Source: Verrucomicrobiales bacterium (GTDB taxonomy: Bacteria > Verrucomicrobiota > Verrucomicrobiia > Verrucomicrobiales > DEV007). Taken from it: a DNA stretch of 51,357 nucleotides. The notes under the pieces were generated by a model. The model was not told where the DNA came from and ran no database searches. It was given only the letters and a program-made list of their open reading frames with translations. The DNA lies in assembly GCA_029233965.1 (NCBI GenBank), contig JARGOP010000028.1, forward strand, positions 1-51,357, in the 5' to 3' direction. Of this stretch, positions 23,923-32,724 are shown piece after piece (the stretch's first letter is position 1; every line of letters begins with the position of its first letter). The position numbers and the translations under genes were made by a program.

Positions 23923-24798
23923 TTAGTGAGTTGATTCACTGGTAAACTCCTCGATTTGGCTTTCTGACTTGATTGCTTCGATCAGTTTTTCGATCTCAAG
24001 GTTTCTCATCTCCAGTGCCGCTTGCTCGGCTATTCCGTCGAGCTCGGTAAGAGGAATCAGATGAGGTTCTTTGCGGTCAGTGACCTTGAAGACGTGAAAT
24101 CCGTAGTGAGTCGCGATAACCGGGCTGATCTCGTTCACCCGCATGGAAAACGTGATCGACTCGATTTCCGGCATCGTTTCGCCCTGCTTCATGAATCCGA
24201 GATCGATTTCGCGGTTGCTGTCTGAACCGTGCTCTCTCGCGGCTTCAGTAAAATCTTTGCCCTCGAGAAGTTCCTCTCGCAGATCGCGAAGGGCTTTGTA
24301 GGCTTCCGCCGCCGCTTCCTGACTGGAGGGTTCGATAAAGATCTGACTGACGCGAACTTCCTCCTTCGTCATGAACTGATCTTGATTGCGTTGATAGAAG
24401 TCGGCAATTTCCTCTTCGGTAGGCTCCAGCGAACCGTCGATTTCAGCGTTGAGGTAGCGATCAATCGTCATGCTGCTTTTCAGCTTGCGAAGAATCATCG
24501 GGAGATCACCGGTATTGAATCCTGTGTTGTCGAGGAACTCGCGTTCACCTCCGTGCTCGGTCTTCAGCTCTTCGAATCGTGCCTGAACTTCCGACTCCTC
24601 TATCGGTCCGTATTTTTCGTTCGACTTCTGCTCGATGAGCGTCCGGTTGATGACGTTGTCTTTCGCGAAACTCCAGAATTCATCATCGCGGTCGCAGCAG
24701 ACCACTTCACCCATGCTCTGGTAGTGTTCCTTGATTGATTCGAACTCGTCTTCCAGCTCTGAATCCTCGATGCGCTCGCCGTTGATAATAAAACCCAT
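23923..24798 (-). CDS. Parvulin-type peptidyl-prolyl isomerase (PpiC/SurA-like)
   Basis: The 291-residue protein has an N-terminal SurA-like helical part (about 1-125, with NRTLIEQKSNEKYGPI) and a parvulin domain (about 140-240): EEVRVSQIFIEPSSQEAA, GKDFTEAAREHGSDSNREID, LGFMKQGETMPEIESITF and ISPVIATHYGFHVFKVTDR. The SD-x-LGF and YGFHVFKV strings are core parvulin positions, although the usual GGDLG is altered to REIDLGF. It lacks a signal peptide or lipobox (it begins GFIINGERIEDSELEDEF), which is unusual for SurA/PrsA-like chaperones and suggests a cytosolic role. It is transcribed alone, 57 bases downstream of the cyclase gene on the same strand. Confidence 0.85.
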   Translation of the reverse strand: MGFIINGERIEDSELEDEFESIKEHYQSMGEVVCCDRDDEFWSFAKDNVINRTLIEQKSNEKYGPIEESEVQARFEELKTEHGGEREFLDNTGFNTGDLPMILRKLKSSMTIDRYLNAEIDGSLEPTEEEIADFYQRNQDQFMTKEEVRVSQIFIEPSSQEAAAEAYKALRDLREELLEGKDFTEAAREHGSDSNREIDLGFMKQGETMPEIESITFSMRVNEISPVIATHYGFHVFKVTDRKEPHLIPLTELDGIAEQAALEMRNLEIEKLIEAIKSESQIEEFTSESTH

Positions 24799-24855
24799 GA
24801 CACAGTCTGGAGTCGAATCAGCCGTCGTGCAAATCCCCGGGTTTCCGTATCAGCG

Positions 24856-26730
24856 TCAGGAGTTCGTCGTCACGCCGGTGTCCACCTTCGCACTGGCGAG
24901 AGCGCGAAGTCGAAAGGCCTGCACTGACTGTGAAAATCCCTTCAGGGCCAGATCGGAAATCACTTCGGCTTCCGGGGCAGGGGAGAGGCGGCGGATTGTC
25001 TCGTCATCGGTGACCACCTCCATCGGCCCTGCCGCTCCGCAAAGTCTCGCCGCGAGATTTACCCGCGAACCGAGCACCGTGTAGTTCAGCCGGTCCACCG
25101 ATCCCATGCAGCCGGCGACGACCTCGCCGGTCGCCACTCCGATCCCGATCTCAACTTTCAACCCCGGCGATTCATTGAGGCGTTTGCGCTCCTCGATCAT
25201 TTCGAGGGCACAGGCGGCGGCATTGGCCGCGTCGTTCCCATAGGATTTCAATCCGCCGAAGACGGCCATGATTTCATCACCGACGAACTTATCGACGACC
25301 CCTTTGTGCTTTCTGACAAGCTCGGTCATCGCCGTCATGTGATCGTTCAGCATGCGGATCACTTCACTCGGATGCATTTCCTCCGTCTGACGAGTGAAGC
25401 CCCGGATGTCGCAAAAAAGGACCGATACCTCCTTGATTTCCCCGCCCAGTTCGAGATCGAGGGAACCACTCACGAGAGCCTGGGCCACCGTCTCATCGCT
25501 GACCTTGCCGAGCAACTCCCGGTAGAGTGACTTCTGCTTCAGCTCCTCCGCCATCTCGTTGAAAGACGAGGCGAGGTCACCAATTTCATCCGCTGACTTC
25601 ACGGCGACACGATGGTCAAAGTCGCCTGCGCGAATCGCATTTGTTCCCACCACCAATTCATTGATCGGGCCGGCCAGATTGCGGGCGAGGAGAAAAGCGA
25701 TCCCGATTGCAACGATCAAAACCGCGCCGGCGATGCCGCTCCCCCGGATTCTAAACTCGGTGAGGTCAGCTCTTAGCCCGGAGATCGGGAAGGCGGCGAT
25801 CTGATATGGCGGCTGGAACGAATCGGCTTCGTTGATCCGGTCTACATAGACGAGATAGTCTTCGTCTCCGATCGTGGTTTCAAAACGGCTTTCTGCGCCT
25901 GATTCGAGCGGAGCGTTGAGAAAGTCCTCAATGGATTTGCTCAACTCAGCCGCGAACATCTCATCCAGATTTCGCGAATAGATTTCCCCGCCCAGGTAGA
26001 GTCCGCTCCTGATGCGCCGGTCCACTCCGAATTCCTCCTGGTAGCGTTCGAGAGATCGTTCTGCCTCCGTTTCCGAAGCGGAGGCGCGGAGGAACAGCCC
26101 GATGATTCCCCCGGAAACCGGATCGACGACCGGAGTGCTCACCATTTCCTGGACGACCGGTTTGCGGCCCTGGAAATCCATCGGCAAAAAGACTGTTTCC
26201 TGGGTGTCGCTTTTGAGGAATTTTTCGAATGCCTCCTTCGCTTTTTCCCGTGAGACACCGGGCCGACGGAATTTCCCTTTTCTTACATCCTCAGCCCGCG
26301 GGTGGACGATGGGAATGACCTCACCCTCCAGATTCATTGCCGCAACATTGCCGAGCTTGTTGAGTAAATCCTGAGAAACCGGGCTGCGATTCACAGGGGA
26401 AGAACTCGAACCATCGGTTCGGCCCGGTTCCATCTCCCTGAGGTCGGCCAAATATTGCTGCCAAAAGGCCTGCGATGATTCCTCATCCGCTGTTCCCTGC
26501 AGGACAGCGATGACATGCTCACTACGGGCAAGATCGCGGCACAGGGCCATGAACTCATCGGAGCGGAGCTTTCGGGACCGCTCCAGCCCGACGAGGAGAG
26601 ACCGAAACTCCGTGGAGAACTGGTTGATGTAGGTCTGACGGATCTTCATCTCCGTCGCCGTCATGAGTGCGATCGTCACGCCAATCACCGCCATGATCAG
26701 CGTGATGACCAGTTTTGTTTGAAATCGCAT
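24856..26730 (-). CDS. Membrane-bound class III adenylate cyclase with HAMP domain
   Basis: From ATG 26730 the protein has 624 residues; a TTG at 26802 would add 24. It has a first membrane helix (about 8-26), a periplasmic sensor region of about 300 residues, a second helix (about 328-350), a HAMP linker (LAGPINELVVGTNAIRAGDF) and a cyclase domain (about 430-610). Both metal Asp are present (VLFCDIRGFT and KFVGDEIMAVFGG), as are the adenine-type Lys in VDKFVGD and the NLAARL Asn/Arg pair. Thr replaces the second substrate-defining Asp (NYTVLGSRVNLAARL), as in class IIIb enzymes. It should make cAMP in response to an external signal. No cAMP receptor gene is in the window. Confidence 0.88.
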   Translation of the reverse strand: MRFQTKLVITLIMAVIGVTIALMTATEMKIRQTYINQFSTEFRSLLVGLERSRKLRSDEFMALCRDLARSEHVIAVLQGTADEESSQAFWQQYLADLREMEPGRTDGSSSSPVNRSPVSQDLLNKLGNVAAMNLEGEVIPIVHPRAEDVRKGKFRRPGVSREKAKEAFEKFLKSDTQETVFLPMDFQGRKPVVQEMVSTPVVDPVSGGIIGLFLRASASETEAERSLERYQEEFGVDRRIRSGLYLGGEIYSRNLDEMFAAELSKSIEDFLNAPLESGAESRFETTIGDEDYLVYVDRINEADSFQPPYQIAAFPISGLRADLTEFRIRGSGIAGAVLIVAIGIAFLLARNLAGPINELVVGTNAIRAGDFDHRVAVKSADEIGDLASSFNEMAEELKQKSLYRELLGKVSDETVAQALVSGSLDLELGGEIKEVSVLFCDIRGFTRQTEEMHPSEVIRMLNDHMTAMTELVRKHKGVVDKFVGDEIMAVFGGLKSYGNDAANAAACALEMIEERKRLNESPGLKVEIGIGVATGEVVAGCMGSVDRLNYTVLGSRVNLAARLCGAAGPMEVVTDDETIRRLSPAPEAEVISDLALKGFSQSVQAFRLRALASAKVDTGVTTNS

Positions 26731-26874
26731 GCCTCGATTTATGTTTCGGATGGAACTCCGGCGGTCCCGGGATGTTTTGACCTGAATTCCGGCCGGTGGC
26801 AATGATCAATTCCGCTTTACCCTTGACTCACTCGGCGTTTTTGGCGATGGGATAAGCGTCCCCGCGCCGCACTC

Positions 26875-27342
26875 ATGGAAAAACCGAACTTCGACGAAGC
26901 CGTCAAATCGATCGTCTCACGAGACAACCGGTTCGAAGTAGACGCCTACCACTTTCTCCGGGAGGCGCTCGATCACACCGTGATCAAGTTGCGCGAAGAT
27001 GAACTGGAGGAGCATCGTCATGTCAGTGGTCCTGAGTTGCTCGAAGGGGTCGTGGATCATGCCCTCCGCGAGTTTGGTTCGATGGCGGTGACAGTGCTGG
27101 ATTCCTGGGGGATTCGGACCGGAGAGGACATCGGGGTGATGGTTTTTCAATTGATCGACGCGAGGGCGTTCGGGCGCTCGGAAGATGATTCCCCGGCAGA
27201 TTTCGTGGGTGTCGTCAATCTACGCGAAGAGTTGATGTCTCCGTTCAAGCCTTCCCGCGAAGTGATTCGGGCGAAGGAATCGGGGAATGATCGCGAACCG
27301 CCCGCGCGCGGAAATCAACCTGCCAAGCCGACCGAAATTTGA
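26875..27342 (+). CDS. Minf_1886-family protein
   Basis: This 155-residue protein matches the Minf_1886 family, a conserved hypothetical family that I know mainly from Planctomycetota and Verrucomicrobiota. Diagnostic strings are RFEVDAYHFLREALDHT (19-35), RHVSGPELLEGVVDHALREF (47-66), FGSMAVTVLDSWGIRTGEDI and VFQLIDARAFGRSEDDSPAD. Function is unknown. The last 35 residues are a charged, Pro-rich tail. Its TGA overlaps the TTG start of the M16 peptidase by four bases (TTGA), so the two are likely coupled in translation. The gene is divergent from the adenylate cyclase. Confidence 0.9.
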   Translation: MEKPNFDEAVKSIVSRDNRFEVDAYHFLREALDHTVIKLREDELEEHRHVSGPELLEGVVDHALREFGSMAVTVLDSWGIRTGEDIGVMVFQLIDARAFGRSEDDSPADFVGVVNLREELMSPFKPSREVIRAKESGNDREPPARGNQPAKPTEI

Positions 27343-29894
27343 AGGGCAACCCGGAGTCGCTCGATTTTCCCCCGTCTTCCGCCCGTGTCTGGACCCTCGG
27401 GAACGGATTGGAGATCATCGTCAAAGAGGACCACTCTGCGCCGGTCGTAAGTCTGCAGGCCTGGTGTCGTGCCGGAAGTATTCACGAGGGGAACTGGCTC
27501 GGAGCGGGCCTCTCCCATTTCCTTGAGCATATGCTCTTTAAAGGGACGGAGAGTCGCGATGCGAATGAGATAGCGCAAACCGTCCAGGCTCAGGGCGGAT
27601 ATATTAATGCTTACACCTCTTTTGACCGGACCGTTTACTGGATCGATGCGCCTTCCAGTGGCACTGAGGTTTGTCTCGATGTCCTCTGCGACGTGGTGGG
27701 GTTTGCGCAACTTCCCGAGGATGAGTTCGCGAACGAATCGGATGTGATTCGCCGCGAGATTGCGATGGGGCAGGACAATCCCGAGCAGGTTCTCAATCGC
27801 GCGTTATTCAATACCGCATACACGAATCATCCCTGCCGATATCCCGTGATCGGTCACCTCGATCTCTTCAATCAGCTTTCGAGGGATGAGCTCTACGACT
27901 ACTACCGGGAGAAATATTCGCCTGACAATCTTTTCATCGTGATCGCCGGGGACGTGGATGGCGACGCGGTTGTCGCAGCCATTGAGAAGCAACTCGGCGG
28001 GCTCGAAAGAAGGCGCCGTTCTCCCGTGGTAATTCCCGCTGAGCCTGCGCAGCTCGGCATTCGCCAGGAGCGGGTGGAATTTCCAACCGACCTCCACCGT
28101 TGTCGGCTGGCCTGGCCTATTCCGGACGGAAGTCATCCTGATGTTCCGGCGATTGACCTGCTCACGTCGATTCTCGGCGATGGACGAAGCTCACGGCTCT
28201 ATCGTGAAATCCGGGAGGAGAAGCAGCTTGCTCATTCCGTGGGGGCCTATGCCTACACCCCTTCCTTTCCCGGTCAGTTGGTGGTGAGCTTCGACACCGA
28301 TGGGGAAAAGGTTGAAGCGGCCGAGGCTGCGATTCTCCGCGAACTGGAACGATTTGCGGAAGCGGGAGGCACGGAGGAGGAACTGGACAAGGCGAAGCAT
28401 CAGGGGCTCGCGGCGCAATTTTCGACGCTCTCGGATATGAGAGGACAGGCCTCTGACCTCGGGTCCAACTGGCTTCTCACCCGAAATCTGGATTACACCG
28501 GAGACTACGCGCGGGATCTCCAGCAAGTCTCTCTGACCGACCTGCAACGCGTCGCGAAGGAGTATCTGATCCCACATCGTTTCAGTCGGGTAAGCCTCGT
28601 TCCGAAAGAAGAGGGAGCCGCAATACAGCGGGGAGGATCCACCGCGAAACGTTCAGAAGAGATTCGTAAGGTGGAACTGGACAACGGGCTCACCGTTTTG
28701 CTGCTCGCCGATCATCGCCTTCCCTTTGTCCAGGGGACGGGAGTATTTCGTGGAGGACTCCTCGCAGAGAGTGAGCCACTTCAGGGGCTTACCCGTCTCA
28801 TGGCCAAGCTGCTTGTGAAAGACACGAAGCGGCAGTCGGCCGCTTCATTGGCGGATCAGATTGAGTCAGTGGGCGGAGGAATCGGAAGTTCGATCGGGAA
28901 CAACACCTTCGGAGTTTCCGTCAGCGCGATGCGACCGGATCTCGATTTGGTGCTGGATCTGTTGGGGGAGAGCCTGCTCGAGCCTGCCTTCTTTGAGGAA
29001 GTGGTGAGCAAGGAAAAAGAGTTTCAGCTTGCTCAGATCAAAGCGGAACGGGATCGACCTTTCTCCGTGGCAATGAAGAGCCTGCGCAAAGCGATTTACG
29101 GAGATCACCCCTATGGCCTTGAGGTGAGTGGAACAGAGGAGTCTCTGGCCCGAATTGGACGGGCTGAAGTCGTTTCCATGCATGATCGCCTTGTTCGCGG
29201 AGGGAACGGTGTCGTTGGCGTTTTCGGTGATCTGGATCTCAACCGCGCCGAGGATCTTGTCAGGAGCCGCTTCGAAACGGATTTGGCGACGGGAGCACGG
29301 GAGTTCACGCAACCTTTCGTTGTCTCTTGGCCGGAAGCGGGAGGCAGTGTCATTGAGTTGGAGCATGAGAAGGAGCAGGCGGTTCTCCTGATCGGGTTTA
29401 AGACCGTGGACCTCGTTCACGAAGATAATCCGGCGCTGGAGCTGATTGACGAAGCCTGCAGCGACATGGCGTCCCGTCTCTTCATCCGGATCCGGGAGGA
29501 GTTGGGGCTGGCGTACTCGGTCGGGACGACGAGACTTCCCGGACTGGAGCCCGGAATGATCATTTTTTATGCCTCAACTTCACCTGAGAAACTTGATTTG
29601 GTGCAGGAGGAAATGATCGCTGAGATCGAATTGATGCGTCGCGAAGGGCTTGCTCCTGAAGAATTTGAAAGGGCCAAAGCATCGTGGCTCGGCAAAGAAG
29701 TGATTCACCTCCAGGGCGTCCGCGAGCTCGCCGGAACGGCTTCGGTCGATGAACTGGTCGGCCTTGGTTGGGATAACTACCGGAAGGCTCCCGGAATCAT
29801 GCAGAAGGTGACCTCGCAAGAGGTTCAGTCTGCCGCCGCGAGATACCTGGGCGCTGAGAACAGAGTGATTGTCAGGCTGGCCTCGAAGGGGTGA
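27339..29894 (+). CDS. M16-family zinc metallopeptidase (two fused halves)
   Basis: The 851-residue protein starts at TTG 27339, inside the stop of the Minf_1886 gene. The N-terminal half has the inverted zinc motif HFLEH (His60, Glu63, His64) and the third ligand Glu140 in SDVIRREIAMGQDNP. LYREIREEKQLAHSVGAYAY marks the second subdomain of that half. The C-terminal half repeats the fold (VELDNGLTVLLLADHRLPFV, then IRIREELGLAYSVGTTRLPG) without the zinc ligands, as in pitrilysin-like and processing-peptidase-like proteins. No signal peptide is visible, so a cytoplasmic place is likely. The enzyme should degrade peptides held in the chamber between the halves. Substrate is unknown. Confidence 0.9.
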   Translation: MKGNPESLDFPPSSARVWTLGNGLEIIVKEDHSAPVVSLQAWCRAGSIHEGNWLGAGLSHFLEHMLFKGTESRDANEIAQTVQAQGGYINAYTSFDRTVYWIDAPSSGTEVCLDVLCDVVGFAQLPEDEFANESDVIRREIAMGQDNPEQVLNRALFNTAYTNHPCRYPVIGHLDLFNQLSRDELYDYYREKYSPDNLFIVIAGDVDGDAVVAAIEKQLGGLERRRRSPVVIPAEPAQLGIRQERVEFPTDLHRCRLAWPIPDGSHPDVPAIDLLTSILGDGRSSRLYREIREEKQLAHSVGAYAYTPSFPGQLVVSFDTDGEKVEAAEAAILRELERFAEAGGTEEELDKAKHQGLAAQFSTLSDMRGQASDLGSNWLLTRNLDYTGDYARDLQQVSLTDLQRVAKEYLIPHRFSRVSLVPKEEGAAIQRGGSTAKRSEEIRKVELDNGLTVLLLADHRLPFVQGTGVFRGGLLAESEPLQGLTRLMAKLLVKDTKRQSAASLADQIESVGGGIGSSIGNNTFGVSVSAMRPDLDLVLDLLGESLLEPAFFEEVVSKEKEFQLAQIKAERDRPFSVAMKSLRKAIYGDHPYGLEVSGTEESLARIGRAEVVSMHDRLVRGGNGVVGVFGDLDLNRAEDLVRSRFETDLATGAREFTQPFVVSWPEAGGSVIELEHEKEQAVLLIGFKTVDLVHEDNPALELIDEACSDMASRLFIRIREELGLAYSVGTTRLPGLEPGMIIFYASTSPEKLDLVQEEMIAEIELMRREGLAPEEFERAKASWLGKEVIHLQGVRELAGTASVDELVGLGWDNYRKAPGIMQKVTSQEVQSAAARYLGAENRVIVRLASKG

Positions 29895-29911
29895 GGTTTC
29901 CTCAAGGCCGG

Positions 29912-29965
29912 ATTGCCTGTGGACAGGCAATGCCATCCGTCAGCCGGGGATGACCGGCGGATGGC
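29912..29965. terminator. Two adjacent hairpins between convergent genes
   Basis: ATTGCCTGT-GG-ACAGGCAAT (29912-29931) is a perfect inverted repeat, followed at once by GCCATCCG (29932-29939) pairing with CGGATGGC (29958-29965). The second can also nest GCCGG/CCGGC (29943-29947, 29954-29958). They lie between the ends of the M16 gene and the Gfo/Idh/MocA gene and could stop transcription from both sides. No T-run follows, so the call is structural. Confidence 0.4.
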
Positions 29966-29993
29966 GGCACTTACTGAGCTTGTGCTATTCCTG

Positions 29994-31361
29994 TCAGGCG
30001 GGCTTCTCCGTCCCTCCGATTCCAGGAATCGTGGTCACTCCGGGCACAGGCACTCCGCCCGGCTTGAAAGGATCAGCCCACTGCAAGCCGCCTTCGTTGG
30101 TGAAGAGGTCCTCTCCCGCTGCCATGGCCTCCTCCCAGATCACCTCTTTGCCGGTGTGCGCTGACATACGACCCATGATCGCCATCATCGTGGAATGCAT
30201 CATACGCTGGCCATCATTGATGTGTTCCCCGCTGCGAATCGAGGCGAAGAGCTCGTCGTGCTCGACTTGATACATGTTAGGCTCTCCCTCGCGCGGCTTG
30301 CGGAAACGCCAGACGATCTTGCCGTCGTTGTCTTCGATGTAAGGGTCCGATCCCCGGCCAATGATGAGGCTGCCTTTGGTGCCGCGAATGTAGTCGGCAT
30401 TTTCATTGAGACATCCCGGGGCCTTTCTTGAGGCGAGGTGACACCAGACGTTGTTCGGGTATTCGTAGGCGATGTGGTAGTGATCAAAGATGTTTCCGGT
30501 TCCTACCTGTGGCGCCGCAAGTCCGCCGGTGGCACGGCATCGGATCGGGTTCTGATCTCCCATTGCCCATCCAATCTTGTCGACACTGTGCACGGCCTGC
30601 TCGACAAGTCCTCCGCCGCCCAGCCAGGTGTAGTTGTACCAGTTTCTGATCTGCCATTCGATGTCGGTCATGCCATCGGTCCGGAGTGAAGGATCGAGAT
30701 GTGGCTTGGAGTGTCCGCTGTAGTAGGTCGCGTAAATGCTCGTGATGTCACCGATCATGCCCTCTTCAATGACCTGACGATAGGCCTCGACGCGGCTGGG
30801 AGAATATCGCCAGCAAAATCCGGCGACGATCGAAAGGGGGCGACCCTCAGCCATCTTCAGGGTTTCGTAGGAATGTCTCACGCCCGCAGCGTCGACGGCC
30901 ATCGGTTTCTCGGCGAAGACGTGCTTGCCGGCTTCGATCGCGGCACGAAAATGGAGGGGACGGAACCCCGGGCTCGTCGTGAGAAGGACCACGTCGACGT
31001 CGGAGTCGAGAACGCGCTTGTACGCATCCAGTCCGACGAATTTGCGATCATCGGAAACGTTCAGCTTGTCCGCAAACTTCTCGTTTTTGGCGAGGGTTTC
31101 GAGAGATGTGTCGATCTTGTCCGCGAAGACATCCGCCATGCAGTGCAGTTCAACATTGTCATCGGCGCTGAGCGCCTGGGCTGCTGCGCCGGTCCCGCGC
31201 CCTCCTGTGCCAATGAATCCGATTTTCAGCTTTTTCGAGGGATCGATACCGGCTCCTCTGGCGGCCCCGGCGAAGGCCGCTGTCGCGGCGGTGGCACCTG
31301 CGGCGGTCCGGATAAAGTCACGGCGATCAAACTCTGATTTCTTGGCGGTTTTCTTTGGCAT
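29994..31361 (-). CDS. Tat-exported Gfo/Idh/MocA-family oxidoreductase
   Basis: I place the start at ATG 31361, where a twin-arginine signal begins (DRRDFIRTAAGATAATAAFA, residues 12-31); an upstream in-frame start at 31433 would add 24 unrelated residues. The Rossmann motif is LKIGFIGTGGRGTGAA (45-60), and HVFAEKPMAVDAAGVR carries the EKP motif whose Lys contacts substrate and cofactor in this family. The C-terminal half is the usual beta-sheet domain. Members oxidise or reduce sugars with NAD(P); the exported, Tat-type forms are typical of Verrucomicrobiota and Planctomycetota. The sugar is unknown. Transport of a folded enzyme with bound cofactor would explain the Tat route. The gene is transcribed alone. 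Confidence 0.88.
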   Translation of the reverse strand: MPKKTAKKSEFDRRDFIRTAAGATAATAAFAGAARGAGIDPSKKLKIGFIGTGGRGTGAAAQALSADDNVELHCMADVFADKIDTSLETLAKNEKFADKLNVSDDRKFVGLDAYKRVLDSDVDVVLLTTSPGFRPLHFRAAIEAGKHVFAEKPMAVDAAGVRHSYETLKMAEGRPLSIVAGFCWRYSPSRVEAYRQVIEEGMIGDITSIYATYYSGHSKPHLDPSLRTDGMTDIEWQIRNWYNYTWLGGGGLVEQAVHSVDKIGWAMGDQNPIRCRATGGLAAPQVGTGNIFDHYHIAYEYPNNVWCHLASRKAPGCLNENADYIRGTKGSLIIGRGSDPYIEDNDGKIVWRFRKPREGEPNMYQVEHDELFASIRSGEHINDGQRMMHSTMMAIMGRMSAHTGKEVIWEEAMAAGEDLFTNEGGLQWADPFKPGGVPVPGVTTIPGIGGTEKPA

Positions 31362-31495
31362 GGTAAATTTGGTTTCTTCAACTGTCGCCAATCCGCTGCC
31401 CTTAAGGCAAGAGCAAAGCCGTGGCGCGATCAAGCGGACCGATGTGCGGATAATAGGTCGTGCAAGGTCATTGCGTGGCGCTAGGATGGCTGAGG

Positions 31496-32677
31496 ATGAA
31501 ATTTTTTTGCAAGAGAGAAGGTGACGGACTCACTTCCACCCGGCCCGCGCTTATGGCGGCAGGAGTTCTCGTCACGGTTGTGTCCATCGTCTCCCTTCAG
31601 GCTCACAAGGTCTCTTCGGTTTCGTTGATCACCCATCTCGATACGAAAGAGGGAACGTATCTTTTCGATGCGGCGATGGAGGTCATCCCGAGCGATGATG
31701 ATGTGCTCAACGAGCAAATTCCACCGGAGGCAGCGGCCCGGGAGTTCGCCGAAGAATATCTCATCACGATGTTCGATGACGTCGAGCAGGCACCGGAGCT
31801 TGAGATTTCGGTCGAGACGGCCAGTGACGAAAACACTCCCCCGGAGCTCCAGCAGAAGCAGGTCCTCGTGAAAATGTCGGGGCGGATTCCGGAAGGTTCG
31901 GAAGAGTTTCTCCTTTATCTTGAGCCGACCTGTCCCATGGCTGTGGTGATGGTCGTGATCAAGGACAACAAACCGTCCCGTCGCATGCAGGTCATCCTGC
32001 CCGGGGAATACAGTCGACCGGTAAACGTTTTGCCGGTGATGGAGGGAGACCCCTTCATCGCTGCCGAAGGAGACGCGCCGGCTGCTTCTGAAGAGATCCG
32101 CGAATCGGAGGGGGATGCCGGGGGCCGGTCGATCGGAGCATTGCTGGCGGGCTGGACTGGCTTCTGGCAGGCGACCTTTCTTCCGCTCGCCCTGACGCTC
32201 TCCATTTTTCTGATGACGACGCAGCGGAGAATCGTCTTTTTGCAACTCGCCGCTTTCATGATCGGGCTGAGCCTTGCGATCACCCTGGCAGCCCGGGAGC
32301 TTGTTTTGATGCCATCCCTGATGCCGATGATCACGGCCGCTTTGCTCGTGGCGCTCGCGGGGGAGTGTCTTCTGCACCGGCGGTTTCATTTCTGGCGTTA
32401 CCCGGCGTTTCTGGTCGGAGGGTTGGGTGCCGGGTGGCTGATCGCCGGATTTGCCCTGCCGCGTTTCGACTTGTCGCAAGGCGGTGAACTCAGCCTTGGC
32501 CAACTGATTGCTTTTGTGGTCGGGTCTGAACTGGCCCTGATCACGGCCGGTCTCATCTCGGCAGCATTCTTTCTCACCATGGGAAGGTTCGATTGGTATC
32601 GGAAAACGGTAGTCACACCGGTGGCAGTGGTGCTCGTGGCGTTCGGACTCTTTACGCTGGTCGAGCCGTTTTTGTGA
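31496..32677 (+). CDS. HupE/UreJ-like membrane protein with periplasmic domain
   Basis: I use ATG 31496 (393 residues) because AGGA lies nine bases upstream; the frame is open further upstream to 31460. Residues about 17-37 form a signal peptide ending LQAHKVS; the AHK wording right after cleavage is typical of secreted HupE/UreJ_2-type proteins. A beta-rich domain follows (about 40-190), then an acidic linker and six or so membrane helices from about residue 215 to the end (FWQATFLPLALTLSIFLM, IVFLQLAAFMIGLSLAITL and later ones). HupE/UreJ proteins are proposed metal permeases, but the nickel motifs are not evident here, so the assignment is by layout. The RND pump genes begin 47 bases downstream on the same strand. 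Confidence 0.55.
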   Translation: MKFFCKREGDGLTSTRPALMAAGVLVTVVSIVSLQAHKVSSVSLITHLDTKEGTYLFDAAMEVIPSDDDVLNEQIPPEAAAREFAEEYLITMFDDVEQAPELEISVETASDENTPPELQQKQVLVKMSGRIPEGSEEFLLYLEPTCPMAVVMVVIKDNKPSRRMQVILPGEYSRPVNVLPVMEGDPFIAAEGDAPAASEEIRESEGDAGGRSIGALLAGWTGFWQATFLPLALTLSIFLMTTQRRIVFLQLAAFMIGLSLAITLAARELVLMPSLMPMITAALLVALAGECLLHRRFHFWRYPAFLVGGLGAGWLIAGFALPRFDLSQGGELSLGQLIAFVVGSELALITAGLISAAFFLTMGRFDWYRKTVVTPVAVVLVAFGLFTLVEPFL

Positions 32678-32724
32678 GATTTCAGGATCGACAAATCGTC
32701 AGTTTCGCGTCTGAGTAAACCGCT

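Noticed and set aside
26823-26856. TTGACT followed by GATAAG upstream of the Minf_1886 gene as a promoter.
   Set aside because: The spacing is about 22 bases, too long for a standard sigma-70 promoter.
31481-32503. A 340-codon open frame on the minus strand opposite the HupE-like gene.
   Set aside because: It is low-complexity and basic with no domain; the plus strand has a signal peptide, membrane helices and a ribosome-binding site.
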